A stretch of 64,000 bases of DNA from Firm-04 sp045642925 (lineage in GTDB: Bacteria; Bacillota; Clostridia; Oscillospirales; Ruminococcaceae). Positions 24,056 through 33,685 of the stretch are shown one piece after another; the first letter of the stretch is position 1; every line of letters begins with the position of its first letter. The notes beneath the pieces are model-generated. The model was not told the DNA's origin. It ran no database searches and worked only from the letters and a program-made list of their open reading frames with translations. The position numbers were made by a program, and so were the translations under genes. The DNA is taken from assembly GCA_045642925.1 (NCBI GenBank), contig JAZUJW010000034.1:1-64000 (forward strand), given 5' to 3'.

Positions 24056-25516
24056 TCAGACCTCCTCCAGCACGTTCAGATAATTCAGTTCACCATCTTC
24101 CGGTCCCTGCATCGAACAGCCTTTTTCTTTTGAATAAAGAATATACTCAACTAATTCCCTCGTGACCATTTCGCCCGGTGCCAGAATCGGGATTCCCGGT
24201 GGATAGCACATGACAAATTCGCCGCAGATGCGCCCTGCCGCCTGTCGGATCGGCACAAGCTCTTTTTCAGCATAGAACGCCTGACGCGGCGTTGCGATTA
24301 CGGTCGGGTCAATGCATTCCGCATTGTGAATCTTTGTGATTTTTCGCGTATACAGGCGCTTTATATCTTCCAGCGCACCGACAAGACGTTCAATATCCTG
24401 AATGCGGTCTCCGATGGAAATATACGCCAGAATGTTTCCGATATCGCCGAATTCAATCTGAATGTCATATTCATCACGAAGCAAATCGTAGACTTCGATA
24501 CCCGTCAAACCGATATCACGCGTGTAGACAGACAGCTTCGTGACATCATAATCGCACACGGTTTTATTGTTAATTAAATCTTTTCCGTATGCATAATACC
24601 CGCCAATGGAATTGATTTCCTCTCGCGCATATTCTGCCATCGCCGCCACTTTTTCGAAGGATTCCTTCCCGCGCAGGGCAAGATTTCGGCGCGAAATGTC
24701 CAGACTGGACAGCAGCAGATACGAAGCGCTCGTTGTCTGCGTCAGATTGATGATTTGCTCGACGTAGCGTGGATTTACAGTATCTCCAAGCAGCAGCAGC
24801 GAGCTTTGCGTCAGACTGCCGCCCGATTTGTGCATCGAAATCGCCGCCATATCCGCGCCTGCCTCCATTGCAGAAACGGGCAGCGTATCCGAAAAATACA
24901 GATGTGTGCCATGTGCTTCATCCACCAGCACCATCATTTCATGTTCATGTGCTAACTTAACGATTGCTTGCAAATCCGAGCAAATACCGTAATATGTCGG
25001 ATTGTTGACAAATACTGCCTTTGCATCGGGATAACGCAGGATCGCCTGCTTGACGGCTTCCAGTTCCATGCCCAGCGCAATTCCGATGTGGTCATCAACC
25101 GCAGGATTGACATAGACAGGCACAGCTCCATTGAGTACCAGTGCGTTTATCACGCTTTTATGTACATTTCGCGGCAGAATGATTTTGTCGCCTTCTTTAC
25201 ACGCGGTCAGAATCATTGCCTGCACGGCGGAAGTCGTTCCGCCAATCATAAAATAGGCGTGCGCTGCGCCGAATGCATCCGCCGCAAGGGCTTCTGCCTG
25301 CGCAATGACCGAAACAGGGTGGCAGAGATTATCCAGTGGTTTCATCGAATTTACGTCAATTCCAACGCACTGTTCTCCCAGCAGCTTGACCAGTTCGGGA
25401 TTTCCGCGCCCCCGCTTGTGTCCGGGCACGTCAAACGGCACCACGCGCTGCCGCCGAAAACGCTCCAACGCCTCATAAAGGGGCGCTGATTTTTGCTGTT
25501 CGAGATCCATAAGCAT
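24056..25516 (-). CDS. speA: Arginine decarboxylase (Orn/Lys/Arg decarboxylase family)
   Basis: PLP-dependent fold-type I decarboxylase of 486 residues, the short Bacillus SpeA/YaaO type. Landmarks are PFDVPGHKRGRGNPE, GGTTSAVQAMILTAC, RNVHKSVINALVLNGAVPVY, LVDEAHGTHLYF and the PLP-lysine motif ISMHKSGGSLTQSSLLLL. The C-terminal domain includes CYPPGIPILAPGE. Family members act on arginine, lysine or ornithine; the presence of aguA and aguB makes arginine, giving agmatine, the best assignment. It is the first gene of the polyamine operon. ATGs at 25516 and 25510 are both possible starts. Confidence 0.93.
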   Translation of the reverse strand: MLMDLEQQKSAPLYEALERFRRQRVVPFDVPGHKRGRGNPELVKLLGEQCVGIDVNSMKPLDNLCHPVSVIAQAEALAADAFGAAHAYFMIGGTTSAVQAMILTACKEGDKIILPRNVHKSVINALVLNGAVPVYVNPAVDDHIGIALGMELEAVKQAILRYPDAKAVFVNNPTYYGICSDLQAIVKLAHEHEMMVLVDEAHGTHLYFSDTLPVSAMEAGADMAAISMHKSGGSLTQSSLLLLGDTVNPRYVEQIINLTQTTSASYLLLSSLDISRRNLALRGKESFEKVAAMAEYAREEINSIGGYYAYGKDLINNKTVCDYDVTKLSVYTRDIGLTGIEVYDLLRDEYDIQIEFGDIGNILAYISIGDRIQDIERLVGALEDIKRLYTRKITKIHNAECIDPTVIATPRQAFYAEKELVPIRQAAGRICGEFVMCYPPGIPILAPGEMVTRELVEYILYSKEKGCSMQGPEDGELNYLNVLEEV

Positions 25517-25568
25517 TTCCGTCCTTATGATTCAACATTCTCATGATGCTTTTCGCATCATGCCATTT

Positions 25569-27122
25569 TCAAATGATTTTGGTCGTCCAGTCTTCCAGAC
25601 TCCAGATTTCGTCCGCCACATCCATATAGAATTCAGGTTCGTGGCTGACCAGCAGCACCGTGCCGCGGTACGCACGCACGGCTTCCTTCAGTGCTTCCTT
25701 TGCATCCACATCAAGATGGTTTGTCGGCTCGTCCAATACAAGCAGATTCACGCTTTTCAGCATGACTCTGCACAGACGCACCTTCGCGTTTTCGCCGCCC
25801 GACAGCACTTTCATCTGCGAGGTGATATGCTCTGTGGTCAGTCCGCACTTGGCAAGCGCCGCACGGACTTCGCCGTTGGTCATGGCAGGAAACGCATCCC
25901 AGATGGTTTGCAGGGCAGTTTGCGATGTCGCTTCTTCTTCCTGTTCGAAGTAGCCAAAGTCCACAAACTGGTCATGTTCCACCGTTCCGCTGACGGGCGG
26001 AATCAATTTCAGGAGGGTTTTCAACAGTGTTGATTTACCCAGACCGTTTACGCCGCGAATTGCAATTTTCTGTCCGCATTCCACTTTCAGCGAAACAGGA
26101 CGTGTCAGCGGCTCACCGTAGCCAAGCACCAGATCTTTGCACTCGATGACTACGCGACCGGGCGTTCTTGCAGACGCAAATGAAAAAGTCGGCTTGATTT
26201 TTTCTGCGGCAAGCGTGACCTTTTCCATTTTGTCCAGCTTTTTCTGACGGGATTTCGCCATATTTGTAGTTGCGACACGCGCCTTGTTGCGGGCGATGAA
26301 GTCCTCAAGATCAGCGATTTCCTTCTGTTGTTTTTCGTATGCCTGTTCGAGCTGCTTTTTCTTCAGCTCATGCATCCGCAGGAAATTCTCATAATCACCT
26401 GCATAGCGCGTCAATACGGCATTTTCAACATGATACACCACATTGACGACATCATTCATGAAAGAGGTGTCATGTGATACCAGAATAAACGCATTTTCGT
26501 AATTTTGTAGGAAGTTTTTCAGCCATGCGATATGATTCTCGTCAAGGAAGTTTGTCGGTTCATCGAGAATCAGGATCATCGGATTTTCAAGTAAAACCTT
26601 TGCAAGCAACACTTTCGCACGCTGACCGCCCGAAAGCTCTGCCACATCACGGTCAAGACCGATCTCACCGAGTCCAAGCCCGTTCGCATACTCTGAAATC
26701 TTCGCATCTATGGTATAATAGCCGCTGTAATCGAGGATGCTCTGAATTTCTCCGACATCCTCCATTGCGGCGGCGAGTTCTTCCTCCGTGCAGTCGCCCA
26801 TTTTATCATAAAGACCGAGCATTTCCTGTTCGAGTTCTTCGAGATGGGCAAATGCCTCGCGCAGCACATCCGCAATCGTTTTGCCTTTTTGGAGTGTGCT
26901 GAACTGGTCAAGGTAGCCTGTGGTGATATGTCTGCACCACTCGATTTTGCCTTCATCAGGCATCAACTTGCCTGTGATGATGTTGAGAAATGTGGATTTA
27001 CCTTCGCCATTCGCACCGACCAATCCAACGTGTTCGCCTTTCAGCAAGCGAAAGGACGCATCATTCAAAATTTGTCTTGCGCCGAAGCCGTGTGTAACGT
27101 GCTCGACATTTAAAATACTCAT
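25569..27122 (-). CDS. ABC-F family ATPase, YfmM-like
   Basis: Protein of 517 residues with two ABC domains and no membrane segment. Domain 1 has Walker A GANGEGKST and signature LSGGQRAKVLLAK with LILDEPTNFLD. Domain 2 has GVNGLGKSTLLKTLL and LSGGENAKVRLCRV with LVLDEPTNHLD. The linker between them is charged and helical (KKKQLEQAYEKQQKEIADLE). ABC-F proteins act on the ribosome rather than in transport. The N-terminus MSILNVEHVTHGFGARQILN resembles Bacillus YfmM. It precedes speA by 52 nt; a hairpin in that gap has no T-run, so readthrough into the polyamine operon is possible. Confidence 0.93.
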   Translation of the reverse strand: MSILNVEHVTHGFGARQILNDASFRLLKGEHVGLVGANGEGKSTFLNIITGKLMPDEGKIEWCRHITTGYLDQFSTLQKGKTIADVLREAFAHLEELEQEMLGLYDKMGDCTEEELAAAMEDVGEIQSILDYSGYYTIDAKISEYANGLGLGEIGLDRDVAELSGGQRAKVLLAKVLLENPMILILDEPTNFLDENHIAWLKNFLQNYENAFILVSHDTSFMNDVVNVVYHVENAVLTRYAGDYENFLRMHELKKKQLEQAYEKQQKEIADLEDFIARNKARVATTNMAKSRQKKLDKMEKVTLAAEKIKPTFSFASARTPGRVVIECKDLVLGYGEPLTRPVSLKVECGQKIAIRGVNGLGKSTLLKTLLKLIPPVSGTVEHDQFVDFGYFEQEEEATSQTALQTIWDAFPAMTNGEVRAALAKCGLTTEHITSQMKVLSGGENAKVRLCRVMLKSVNLLVLDEPTNHLDVDAKEALKEAVRAYRGTVLLVSHEPEFYMDVADEIWSLEDWTTKII

Positions 27123-27143
27123 GCGGGCAATCTCCGTCCTGTC

Positions 27144-27419
27144 TTATGCATCCTGTTGTTCCTGCGGTGCTTGTTGCGCCTGCTGCTGCACATTGCTCAT
27201 TGCCAGTGCTTTCATTTCGCGGAACAATTCCACGTCATCGGGTGTCACTTTGATATTGGCAAGAATCTCCTCGCCGTCTGCGTTCTTGATTTTCACTTCA
27301 ATCACCGTGCCTTCGCCGACATAACTGCCCGCCACGGAAATAAAGCGCAGAAACTTCGGATGGTTCTCGCGGAATTTTTCAAGCAGTCCTTTCAATTTGA
27401 AAACGGACAATGGATTCAT
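27144..27419 (-). CDS. Small soluble protein of unknown function
   Basis: Protein of 91 residues with a strong AAAAGGAG ribosome site. The first part is basic and helical (MNPLSVFKLKGLLEKFRENH). A short beta-rich part follows (YVGEGTVIEVKIKNADGEEI, ANIKVTPDDVELFREM). The C-terminal tail is Gln/Ala-rich. No signal or membrane segment. I do not recognise the family. It lies between the clpE-like terminator and the ABC-F gene, 21 nt before the latter, so those two are probably one transcript. Confidence 0.7.
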   Translation of the reverse strand: MNPLSVFKLKGLLEKFRENHPKFLRFISVAGSYVGEGTVIEVKIKNADGEEILANIKVTPDDVELFREMKALAMSNVQQQAQQAPQEQQDA

Positions 27420-27439
27420 ATATCAAATACTCCTTTTGC

Positions 27440-27474
27440 AAAAGAAACCGACATCCTCCCCTCGGAGAATGTCG
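27440..27474 (-). terminator. Terminator after the clpE-like gene
   Basis: Minus-strand stem CGACATTCTCC/GGAGGATGTCG (one G-T pair, loop GAGG), followed by GTTTCTTTT. It starts 18 nt after the stop at 27492. Confidence 0.8.
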
Positions 27475-27491
27475 ATTTTCTCGTAATTCAG

Positions 27492-29792
27492 TCAATCTGC
27501 ATTCACAGTGATGCCGTTTTCGGTGCCGCGGATATGAATGGCGGTGAAAACCTTCTCACTTTCAATAATGAGTGCAGCGATTTTGTCATCGACATTGTCG
27601 CGCAGGACGCGGCGGATATCACGCGCACCGTACTTGTGACCATGCGACTCTTTTGCGATCCATGCAAGTGCCGCATCGTCCCAGTCCAGCGTGTAATTTT
27701 GTTCTGCGAGCGCTTCTGCTGTTTCAGAAAGCATCAGCGCGGCAATCTTTTCGTAATGTTCGACCGACAGCGGACGGAATACGATGATTTCATCCACTCT
27801 GCCGACAAATTCGGGACGCAGGAATTCTTTCAGGGATTTCATTGCCTTTTCGCGGGAAATCTCCTCCTCGGTGCGGTTGAAGCCGACACCTGTGGATTTA
27901 TCGGTGCTGCCTGCATTGGAAGTCATGACAATAATCGTATTTTCGAAGTTAATGGTACGTCCCTGTGCATCATCGACCTTGCCCTCATCGAGAATCTGGA
28001 GCAAGAGGTTCATGACATCGGGATGCGCCTTTTCAATTTCGTCAAACAAAATGACGGAATATGGTCTGCGGCGCACTTTTTCGGTGAGCTGACCAGCCTC
28101 ATCATAGCCGACATAGCCGGGAGGCGAACCAATCATGCGCGAAACAGCGTGCTTTTCCATGTATTCGGTCATGTCCAGACGAATCAGCGGTTCGGTGGAA
28201 TCGAACAGCTCAGACGAAAGCACCTTCACGAGTTCGGTCTTTCCGACACCGGTCGGGCCGACAAAAATGAACGATGCAGGTCTGCGGCGCTTGGAAAGCT
28301 GTACGCGGGAGCGTTTGATGGCGGCAGACAGTGCCGTGATTGCTTCGTCCTGACCGATGATTTTTTCGGAGAGGCGCGGTGCAAGATTTTGCAGCTTCGC
28401 GTATTCGGTTTCCTCAATTTTATTAGCAGGAATGCCCGTCCAGAGTTCAATGACATGTGCGAGGTCGTCGGCTTCGACATGAACCTGTTCGGCAAGCTTC
28501 TGTACCTCTTCCTGCCGCTGCTTCAGGTGGATCAAATCGCCTTTTTTCTCGGCAAGAAGCTGATAATCGGGTGTGGTATCCGATTCGATCTCCTCGATTT
28601 CGGATTCTTTCTCTGCGATTTGCGCTGCAAGGACATCGACTTCGCCCAATTCCGGATGACGAATGCTTGCGTGTGCACAGCTTTCGTCTAAGAGGTCGAT
28701 CGCCTTGTCAGGCAGGAATCTGTCCGTGATATAGCGTTCGGAAAGCACCACACACATCCGAATCAGATTCGGTGCAATGTGAATACGGTGGTATTCCTCA
28801 TAATATTTCGCAATGCCGTTCAATACGGCAACGGTATCTTCGATATTCGGTTCATCAATTTTGACGGGCTGGAAACGGCGTTCAAGCGCACCGTCCTTTT
28901 CGATGAATTTGCGGTATTCTGTGAATGTTGTCGCACCAATGACCTGTACTTCTCCGCGGGAGAGCGCAGGCTTCAGGATATTTGCGGCATTCATCGAGCC
29001 TTCCGCATCGCCTGTGCCGACCAGATTATGCACTTCGTCAATGAACAGGATGATGTTGCCCTGTTCCTTGACCTCCTGTACGAGTCCCTTGACACGGCTT
29101 TCGAACTGTCCGCGGAACTGCGTACCTGCGACCAATGCAGTCAGATCCAGCAGATAGATTTTCTTGTCGCGCAGATGATACGGCACATCGCCCGAAGCAA
29201 TTTTCTGTGCAATGCCTTCTGCCACGGCAGTTTTACCAACACCGGGTTCACCGATCAGACAGGGATTATTTTTCTGTCTGCGGGAAAGGATCTGGATCAC
29301 ACGCGCAATTTCGCGTTCGCGTCCGATGATATTGTCGAGTTCGCCTTTTTCTGCGCGGGCGCTGAGATTATTGCAGTATTGGTCAAGGAACTTGAGTTCC
29401 TTTTTCTGTTCTTTTGGATGTTTCTCCTTTTTCGGCTTTCCATTGCCTTCTTTTTTGCTTGTTTCCTCTGGCTCCGCATCATTCTCCGCAGAAGAAGAAC
29501 CGTTTCCGTCAAAGAGCTGCTGGATGAAAGCAGGCATGGTACTTGCGCCGCCCATCTGGAAGGCATCGCCTGCCACCGACTCCATTTGCTCCATTTGTTC
29601 GCTCATCTGGTCGCACAACTGTTCTAGTTCTTCATCACTGATGCCCATAGACTGCACATATGACGTGACAGCCTCAATATTCATTTTTTTCGCACAAACC
29701 AGGCAATAGCCCTCGCTGTGCCGTTCTTCGCCCTGCATTTTTGTCAGGAATATCACCGCAGGACGCTTCTTACATTTCATGCACTTAACCAT
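27492..29792 (-). CDS. ClpE-like ATP-dependent unfoldase with N-terminal zinc finger
   Basis: HSP100 protein of 766 residues. In place of the Clp-N repeats it has a four-cysteine zinc finger (Cys4, 7, 30, 33: CMKC and CLVC), as in ClpE. A charged Lys/Glu linker (about 110-140) precedes AAA domain 1 (Walker A GEPGVGKTAVAEG, IILFIDEVHNLVGTG). A UVR-like middle region follows, then AAA domain 2 (GPTGVGKTELVKVL, VILFDEIEKAHPDV). It should feed unfolded proteins to ClpP. It is not followed by mcsAB or ctsR. It ends a long co-directional block and has its own terminator. Confidence 0.93.
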   Translation of the reverse strand: MVKCMKCKKRPAVIFLTKMQGEERHSEGYCLVCAKKMNIEAVTSYVQSMGISDEELEQLCDQMSEQMEQMESVAGDAFQMGGASTMPAFIQQLFDGNGSSSAENDAEPEETSKKEGNGKPKKEKHPKEQKKELKFLDQYCNNLSARAEKGELDNIIGREREIARVIQILSRRQKNNPCLIGEPGVGKTAVAEGIAQKIASGDVPYHLRDKKIYLLDLTALVAGTQFRGQFESRVKGLVQEVKEQGNIILFIDEVHNLVGTGDAEGSMNAANILKPALSRGEVQVIGATTFTEYRKFIEKDGALERRFQPVKIDEPNIEDTVAVLNGIAKYYEEYHRIHIAPNLIRMCVVLSERYITDRFLPDKAIDLLDESCAHASIRHPELGEVDVLAAQIAEKESEIEEIESDTTPDYQLLAEKKGDLIHLKQRQEEVQKLAEQVHVEADDLAHVIELWTGIPANKIEETEYAKLQNLAPRLSEKIIGQDEAITALSAAIKRSRVQLSKRRRPASFIFVGPTGVGKTELVKVLSSELFDSTEPLIRLDMTEYMEKHAVSRMIGSPPGYVGYDEAGQLTEKVRRRPYSVILFDEIEKAHPDVMNLLLQILDEGKVDDAQGRTINFENTIIVMTSNAGSTDKSTGVGFNRTEEEISREKAMKSLKEFLRPEFVGRVDEIIVFRPLSVEHYEKIAALMLSETAEALAEQNYTLDWDDAALAWIAKESHGHKYGARDIRRVLRDNVDDKIAALIIESEKVFTAIHIRGTENGITVNAD

Positions 29793-29819
29793 TATAGCCC
29801 TTTCTGGTGCCGAATAGCA

Positions 29820-30731
29820 TTAGAACAGCATATCCAGCTGGTAGTAGATATATCTGAACAGGTATGTCCTGTCCACGGTTGCGTCGCTGAAGCACAGCAG
29901 TTCTCCGCCGCCCAGTAAGACCAGCAGACGCACGATTAAGGTCAGCAGAACGACCACCATCATTGCTTCCACAACGCCAAGAATCGCGCCGAGAAAATGA
30001 TCTGTCTTCCACTGAATGTTGAAATACATTTTATACTCCAACGAACTTGCAAGCATTGCCGCAAAAATCATAACGATCGAGAAAATGATGATATAAATGA
30101 AAATTCGGAAGCATTCCACAGTCGGATCTTTTCCGAAGGAATCCTCCAGATACGCAGCCGTGTCTTCTGCGTTGTTGCTTGGCGCATAGAGCTGTTCCAG
30201 CAGACGATTCATCACGGAAGCATCTTCTTCCATGCTTGCTGCAAAATTCGCATAGACATAATGCGGCAGTTCACTGGAGAGCGCTTCGCCATATTTCGTT
30301 TCAAAAGCCTTAGAAAGCATCTGCTTGAATTCCATTTGTGTACCAACGACATATCCGCAGGTATTATTGACATACTCATAAAGCTTCTTGTCAAATTGGG
30401 CAGTATCCGGCGCCTTCAAAGAATCCTCGATCATATGGATATCGAACATTGCGCCATATTTCTTGTCGTTGAGCGCATCCATAAAGCACTGCGCAACATC
30501 AAAATTCGAATTGATTTTTTCGATTTTTTCGATATTTGCCTCTCGAGCCATCGAAGTATAGATCCCGGGTGCACTGATTGACGAAAAAACGGATGCTCCT
30601 ACTGTTGCAACAATGTAACCGATACACAATATCAAAACTTTAGTCATGCCCTTCTTGGCATTCGAAATAATGATTCCAATTGCAGCAACCAGTAGCAGCG
30701 CATCTAAAATCCACCAGAAATCCGTATTCAT
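29820..30731 (-). CDS. CvpA-like membrane protein
   Basis: Protein of 303 residues with two hydrophobic helices at the N-terminus (FWWILDALLLVAAIGIIISN, VLILCIGYIVATVGASVFSS), a central soluble region of about 140 residues, and two more helices near the C-terminus (CFRIFIYIIIFSIVMIFAAM, VVEAMMVVVLLTLIVRLLVL). The pattern, with HFLGAILGVVEAM before the last helix, fits the CvpA family. The exact role is unknown. It has a GGAGGAG ribosome site. The clpE-like gene starts 27 nt after its stop. Confidence 0.8.
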   Translation of the reverse strand: MNTDFWWILDALLLVAAIGIIISNAKKGMTKVLILCIGYIVATVGASVFSSISAPGIYTSMAREANIEKIEKINSNFDVAQCFMDALNDKKYGAMFDIHMIEDSLKAPDTAQFDKKLYEYVNNTCGYVVGTQMEFKQMLSKAFETKYGEALSSELPHYVYANFAASMEEDASVMNRLLEQLYAPSNNAEDTAAYLEDSFGKDPTVECFRIFIYIIIFSIVMIFAAMLASSLEYKMYFNIQWKTDHFLGAILGVVEAMMVVVLLTLIVRLLVLLGGGELLCFSDATVDRTYLFRYIYYQLDMLF

Positions 30732-30851
30732 TCCAATCTCCTCCTGTTATCCGCAATTTTGCGGTAATCTCGTTTGTATCTGGTGTACGCGCATTAATCC
30801 CCTGCGTATCTACTTTGTTTTTCCATATTCTACTCTCTCTTGTATCTTTTT

Positions 30852-32069
30852 TTATTCCTGCACCGCATATTCGACACGGTCGATGCGGTCATAACCCATC
30901 AGAAACAGATAAGACTGAATCGGCAGGAAGCGGTCATATGTATCTGAAATTGGTGTTTGTGCGATCCGACAGCCTGTTGTATCGAAACTTTCGAGAGAGG
31001 TACGGGTCTGAATCGTCACACCCGTTCCCGCTGTGCCCACACGAACATATTTCACATCATGTTCGACATCCAGTACACAGGGCGTGTCCGCCGTTCCATT
31101 CAGCAGCACAACGGAATTGGTACGTTTTTCATCGTTGCGCAGCAGAACTGCCGAAACGCCGTCTGCACTGTCGCCGCAGACCAGGGTATCAGGATAAGAA
31201 TATGCACTGAGAATACTTCCCTGTGCATCCAGATAGATACAAGATGTATCGCCGAGTATGCACAGTCCATCCCCATTAGTATTATATACCGAAATACACA
31301 GCGTGTCAAGAGGTTCGCTTGTCCAAAGCGCATCTTTTTGCGTGAAATCGTAATTATGCACAACAGATTTTAATGTGCCTTCCTCCGGACGCAGATTGAC
31401 GGCGTAGCAGCCGGTGCTGTCCTTGCGGAATGCGACCTCTGCCAGCTCCTCAATGCAGCTTCTTGCATAAATTTGTTTTCCTTTTTTGTTAAATATTAAC
31501 AACTTACAGGCGGATGTATCGGAACCCGTCACCACAGCAGTCATGCCCGTATCAGACACACGCCCGAAGATGATCGGTTCGCTGACAGTTTTTTCGAAAA
31601 CAGACCTTGCAGCAGTATCCAGTCGGAAATTCGTGCCGCCGCTTTCATAAATCAGCGCATAACTGCCTGCGGTTTTCAGCATTGCACTGCCGTAGGCGTG
31701 CTGACGACGTCCTGCCAATGTGCCGTCCGTCTGATAGAGATAAAGGTAAGAATCGCTGAGAATCGCCATCAAATCGCCGATTTGTGCTGTTTGATATTCC
31801 TTTCCTCCGTAAATTGCCAATGGGAATTTACCATCGGAAATAGAACCGTCATTCTGCACTACAGGCTGTGTGCCAAAGCTGAGGTCTTCCAGTTTCGGGA
31901 TCCAAACATCCCGCTGCTGATACAGCACCAGCACCAATGCGGCAATAAAGAAGAAAATCACAGCCCGCCGCAAATGACGCTTTCGTTTTCTGGCACGCTG
32001 AATGGCATGGACATCTCCCGCGTGCGGCGCTCTGCGCTTTGCGGGCTGATTCCCCTGTTGAATGTGCAT
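30852..32069 (-). CDS. DUF5711-like membrane-anchored beta-propeller-type protein
   Basis: Protein of 405 residues. A basic cytoplasmic N-terminus (about 1-35) is followed by one membrane helix (AVIFFFIAALVLVLYQQRD) and an extracytoplasmic domain built of repeated short beta motifs (YLYLYQTDGTLAG, KLLIFNKKGKQIYA, CIYLDAQGSILSAY), suggesting a propeller. The layout matches DUF5711 proteins of clostridia. The GAAAGGA ribosome site lies 5 nt before the ATG. Function is unknown. It follows truA by 21 nt. Confidence 0.75.
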   Translation of the reverse strand: MHIQQGNQPAKRRAPHAGDVHAIQRARKRKRHLRRAVIFFFIAALVLVLYQQRDVWIPKLEDLSFGTQPVVQNDGSISDGKFPLAIYGGKEYQTAQIGDLMAILSDSYLYLYQTDGTLAGRRQHAYGSAMLKTAGSYALIYESGGTNFRLDTAARSVFEKTVSEPIIFGRVSDTGMTAVVTGSDTSACKLLIFNKKGKQIYARSCIEELAEVAFRKDSTGCYAVNLRPEEGTLKSVVHNYDFTQKDALWTSEPLDTLCISVYNTNGDGLCILGDTSCIYLDAQGSILSAYSYPDTLVCGDSADGVSAVLLRNDEKRTNSVVLLNGTADTPCVLDVEHDVKYVRVGTAGTGVTIQTRTSLESFDTTGCRIAQTPISDTYDRFLPIQSYLFLMGYDRIDRVEYAVQE

Positions 32070-32090
32070 TGTAATCCTTTCTTTCTATGT

Positions 32091-32849
32091 TCAAAGATGC
32101 GGTATTTCCGCTTCATCGTAAAAAACGCGGTTCAGGTACAGACCGTGTGCCATAGCAGTTCTGCCTGCGGCAAGACGGTCTTTCGCCGCAAGGATCTGCG
32201 GCATGGCATCAGGCGGAAAATAGCCCTCATTGATGTCCAGCAGTGTCCCGACAAAGATCCGCACCATATTATAGAGGAAGCCGTTGCCGCTGATGCGCAC
32301 TTCCACAGTATCGCCCAGACGTTCGACCGACACACCGTAAATCGTGCGGACGGTATCGGATTTTTCAGTTGCCTGCGCACAAAAGCTGTGAAAGTCGTGT
32401 GTGCCGACGACAGGCATTGCCGCTTCCCGAATCAAGTCCACATCCAGCGGACGGCGATAGTGAAATGCCAGATCAGTGGCAAAGGGATTCTTGCTTTCAT
32501 GATTGTGAATGCGATAGAGATATTCTTTGCCCTTGCAGTCAAAGCGTGCATGGAACTGTTCGGGCATTTCCTCACAGGCAAGCACGGAAATGTCATCGGG
32601 CAGATAGCCGTTTGCCGCACGCACCAGATTCTTGCACGGGATGATGCGTTCTGTCAGCAAATGCAGACAAAACATATTCGCATGAACACCCGTATCCGTG
32701 CGGGAACATCCGTAAACGGTCACAGCACCGTTGAGGATGCGGGAGAGTGCCTTTTCCAGTTCTCCCTGCACGGTAATGGCATTCGGCTGCCGCTGAAAAC
32801 CATGATAGCGTGTACCGCGGTAGGCGATGGTGAGTTTGAGGTTGCGCAA
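32091..32849 (-). CDS. truA: tRNA pseudouridine(38-40) synthase
   Basis: Protein of 252 residues when started at the TTG at 32849, 9 nt after AAAGGAG; a longer in-frame ORF overlaps ecfT and lacks homology. Landmarks are LKLTIAYRGTRYHGFQRQPN, the catalytic GCSRTDTGVHANMFCLHL, FHARFDCKGKEYLYRIHN, GTHDFHSFCA and FLYNMVRIFVGTLLDI. It modifies uridines 38-40 in the tRNA anticodon arm. It closes the conserved ecfA1-ecfA2-ecfT-truA order. Confidence 0.96.
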   Translation of the reverse strand: MRNLKLTIAYRGTRYHGFQRQPNAITVQGELEKALSRILNGAVTVYGCSRTDTGVHANMFCLHLLTERIIPCKNLVRAANGYLPDDISVLACEEMPEQFHARFDCKGKEYLYRIHNHESKNPFATDLAFHYRRPLDVDLIREAAMPVVGTHDFHSFCAQATEKSDTVRTIYGVSVERLGDTVEVRISGNGFLYNMVRIFVGTLLDINEGYFPPDAMPQILAAKDRLAAGRTAMAHGLYLNRVFYDEAEIPHL

Positions 32850-32878
32850 AGGACTGCGCTCCTTTCTGTGAAAATGCG

Positions 32879-33685
32879 TTATTTCGAAAGCGTATTCAGC
32901 ACAATGACCGCTGCCAGCAACAAAAGCATCAGTCCCAGCGCGACATAATCGCGCAGACCGCTTTGCAGCTTCCGCAAACGGGTTCTGCCTTCGCCGCCGT
33001 GATAACAGCGGCACTCCATGGCAAGTGCGAGTTCTTCTGCGCGGCGGAATGCCGACACAAACAGCGGCACAAGAATCGGAACAAGTGCCTGTGCGCGTTG
33101 GAAAATGCTGCCGCTTTCGAGGTCTGCGCCGCGTGCTTTCTGCGCTGCCATGATTTTAGAGGTTTCCTCGATCAATGTCGGAATGAAACGCAGCGCAATG
33201 GTCATCATCATTGCCAGTTCGTGCACGGGCAATTTCAGCTTCTTCATCGGAGAAAGCAGCGATTCGATCGCGTCCGTCAGCACGATGGGCGATGTCGTAT
33301 AAGTCAGCAAAGATGTGCCTGCAATCAGCAGACAAATGCGCACGACCATGAATACAGAGGTCTGTACGCCTTCTTCGGTAATTTTCAGAAATTTCCATTG
33401 CCAGTAGATGTCGCCGCCGTCCAGCATCAGCAGATTCAGAATGCCTGTAAACAGGAGAATCGGGACGATCGGCTTGATGCTTTTGACGATCATTTTCGGC
33501 GGGATTTTCGAGCAAAGCGTTGCGGCGATCGTAAAGAGGAAGCCCGCCAGCAGACTCCAGATATGCTGTCCCCAGAAAAGCATGACGAGAAACAGCAGTG
33601 TGATAATGATTTTGAAGCGGGCATCCATGCGGTGAACCACGCTTTTCATGGGAAAATACTGTCCCAGCGTAATGTCTTTCAGCAT
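32879..33685 (-). CDS. ecfT: Energy-coupling factor transporter transmembrane protein EcfT
   Basis: Protein of 268 residues starting at the ATG at 33685 with GGAGGAGGG upstream; the longer ORF is not supported. It begins MLKDITLGQYFPMKSVVHRM and has about five membrane helices. The coupling helices carry the family signatures AQKARGADLESGS and RRAEELALAMECRCY, which bind the two ATPases. EcfT links the EcfA pair to interchangeable S-components for vitamins or metals; no S-component gene is nearby. It overlaps the end of ecfA2 by 7 bp. Confidence 0.96.
   Translation of the reverse strand: MLKDITLGQYFPMKSVVHRMDARFKIIITLLFLVMLFWGQHIWSLLAGFLFTIAATLCSKIPPKMIVKSIKPIVPILLFTGILNLLMLDGGDIYWQWKFLKITEEGVQTSVFMVVRICLLIAGTSLLTYTTSPIVLTDAIESLLSPMKKLKLPVHELAMMMTIALRFIPTLIEETSKIMAAQKARGADLESGSIFQRAQALVPILVPLFVSAFRRAEELALAMECRCYHGGEGRTRLRKLQSGLRDYVALGLMLLLLAAVIVLNTLSK

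Noticed and set aside
25542..25562. Hairpin CATGATGC/GCATCATG between the ABC-F gene and speA, considered as terminator
   Set aside because: Read on the minus strand it is not followed by a T-run, so intrinsic termination is not supported.
27156..28691. Plus-strand open frame of 511 codons
   Set aside because: Antisense to the ClpE-like gene and the small gene after it; no family motif.
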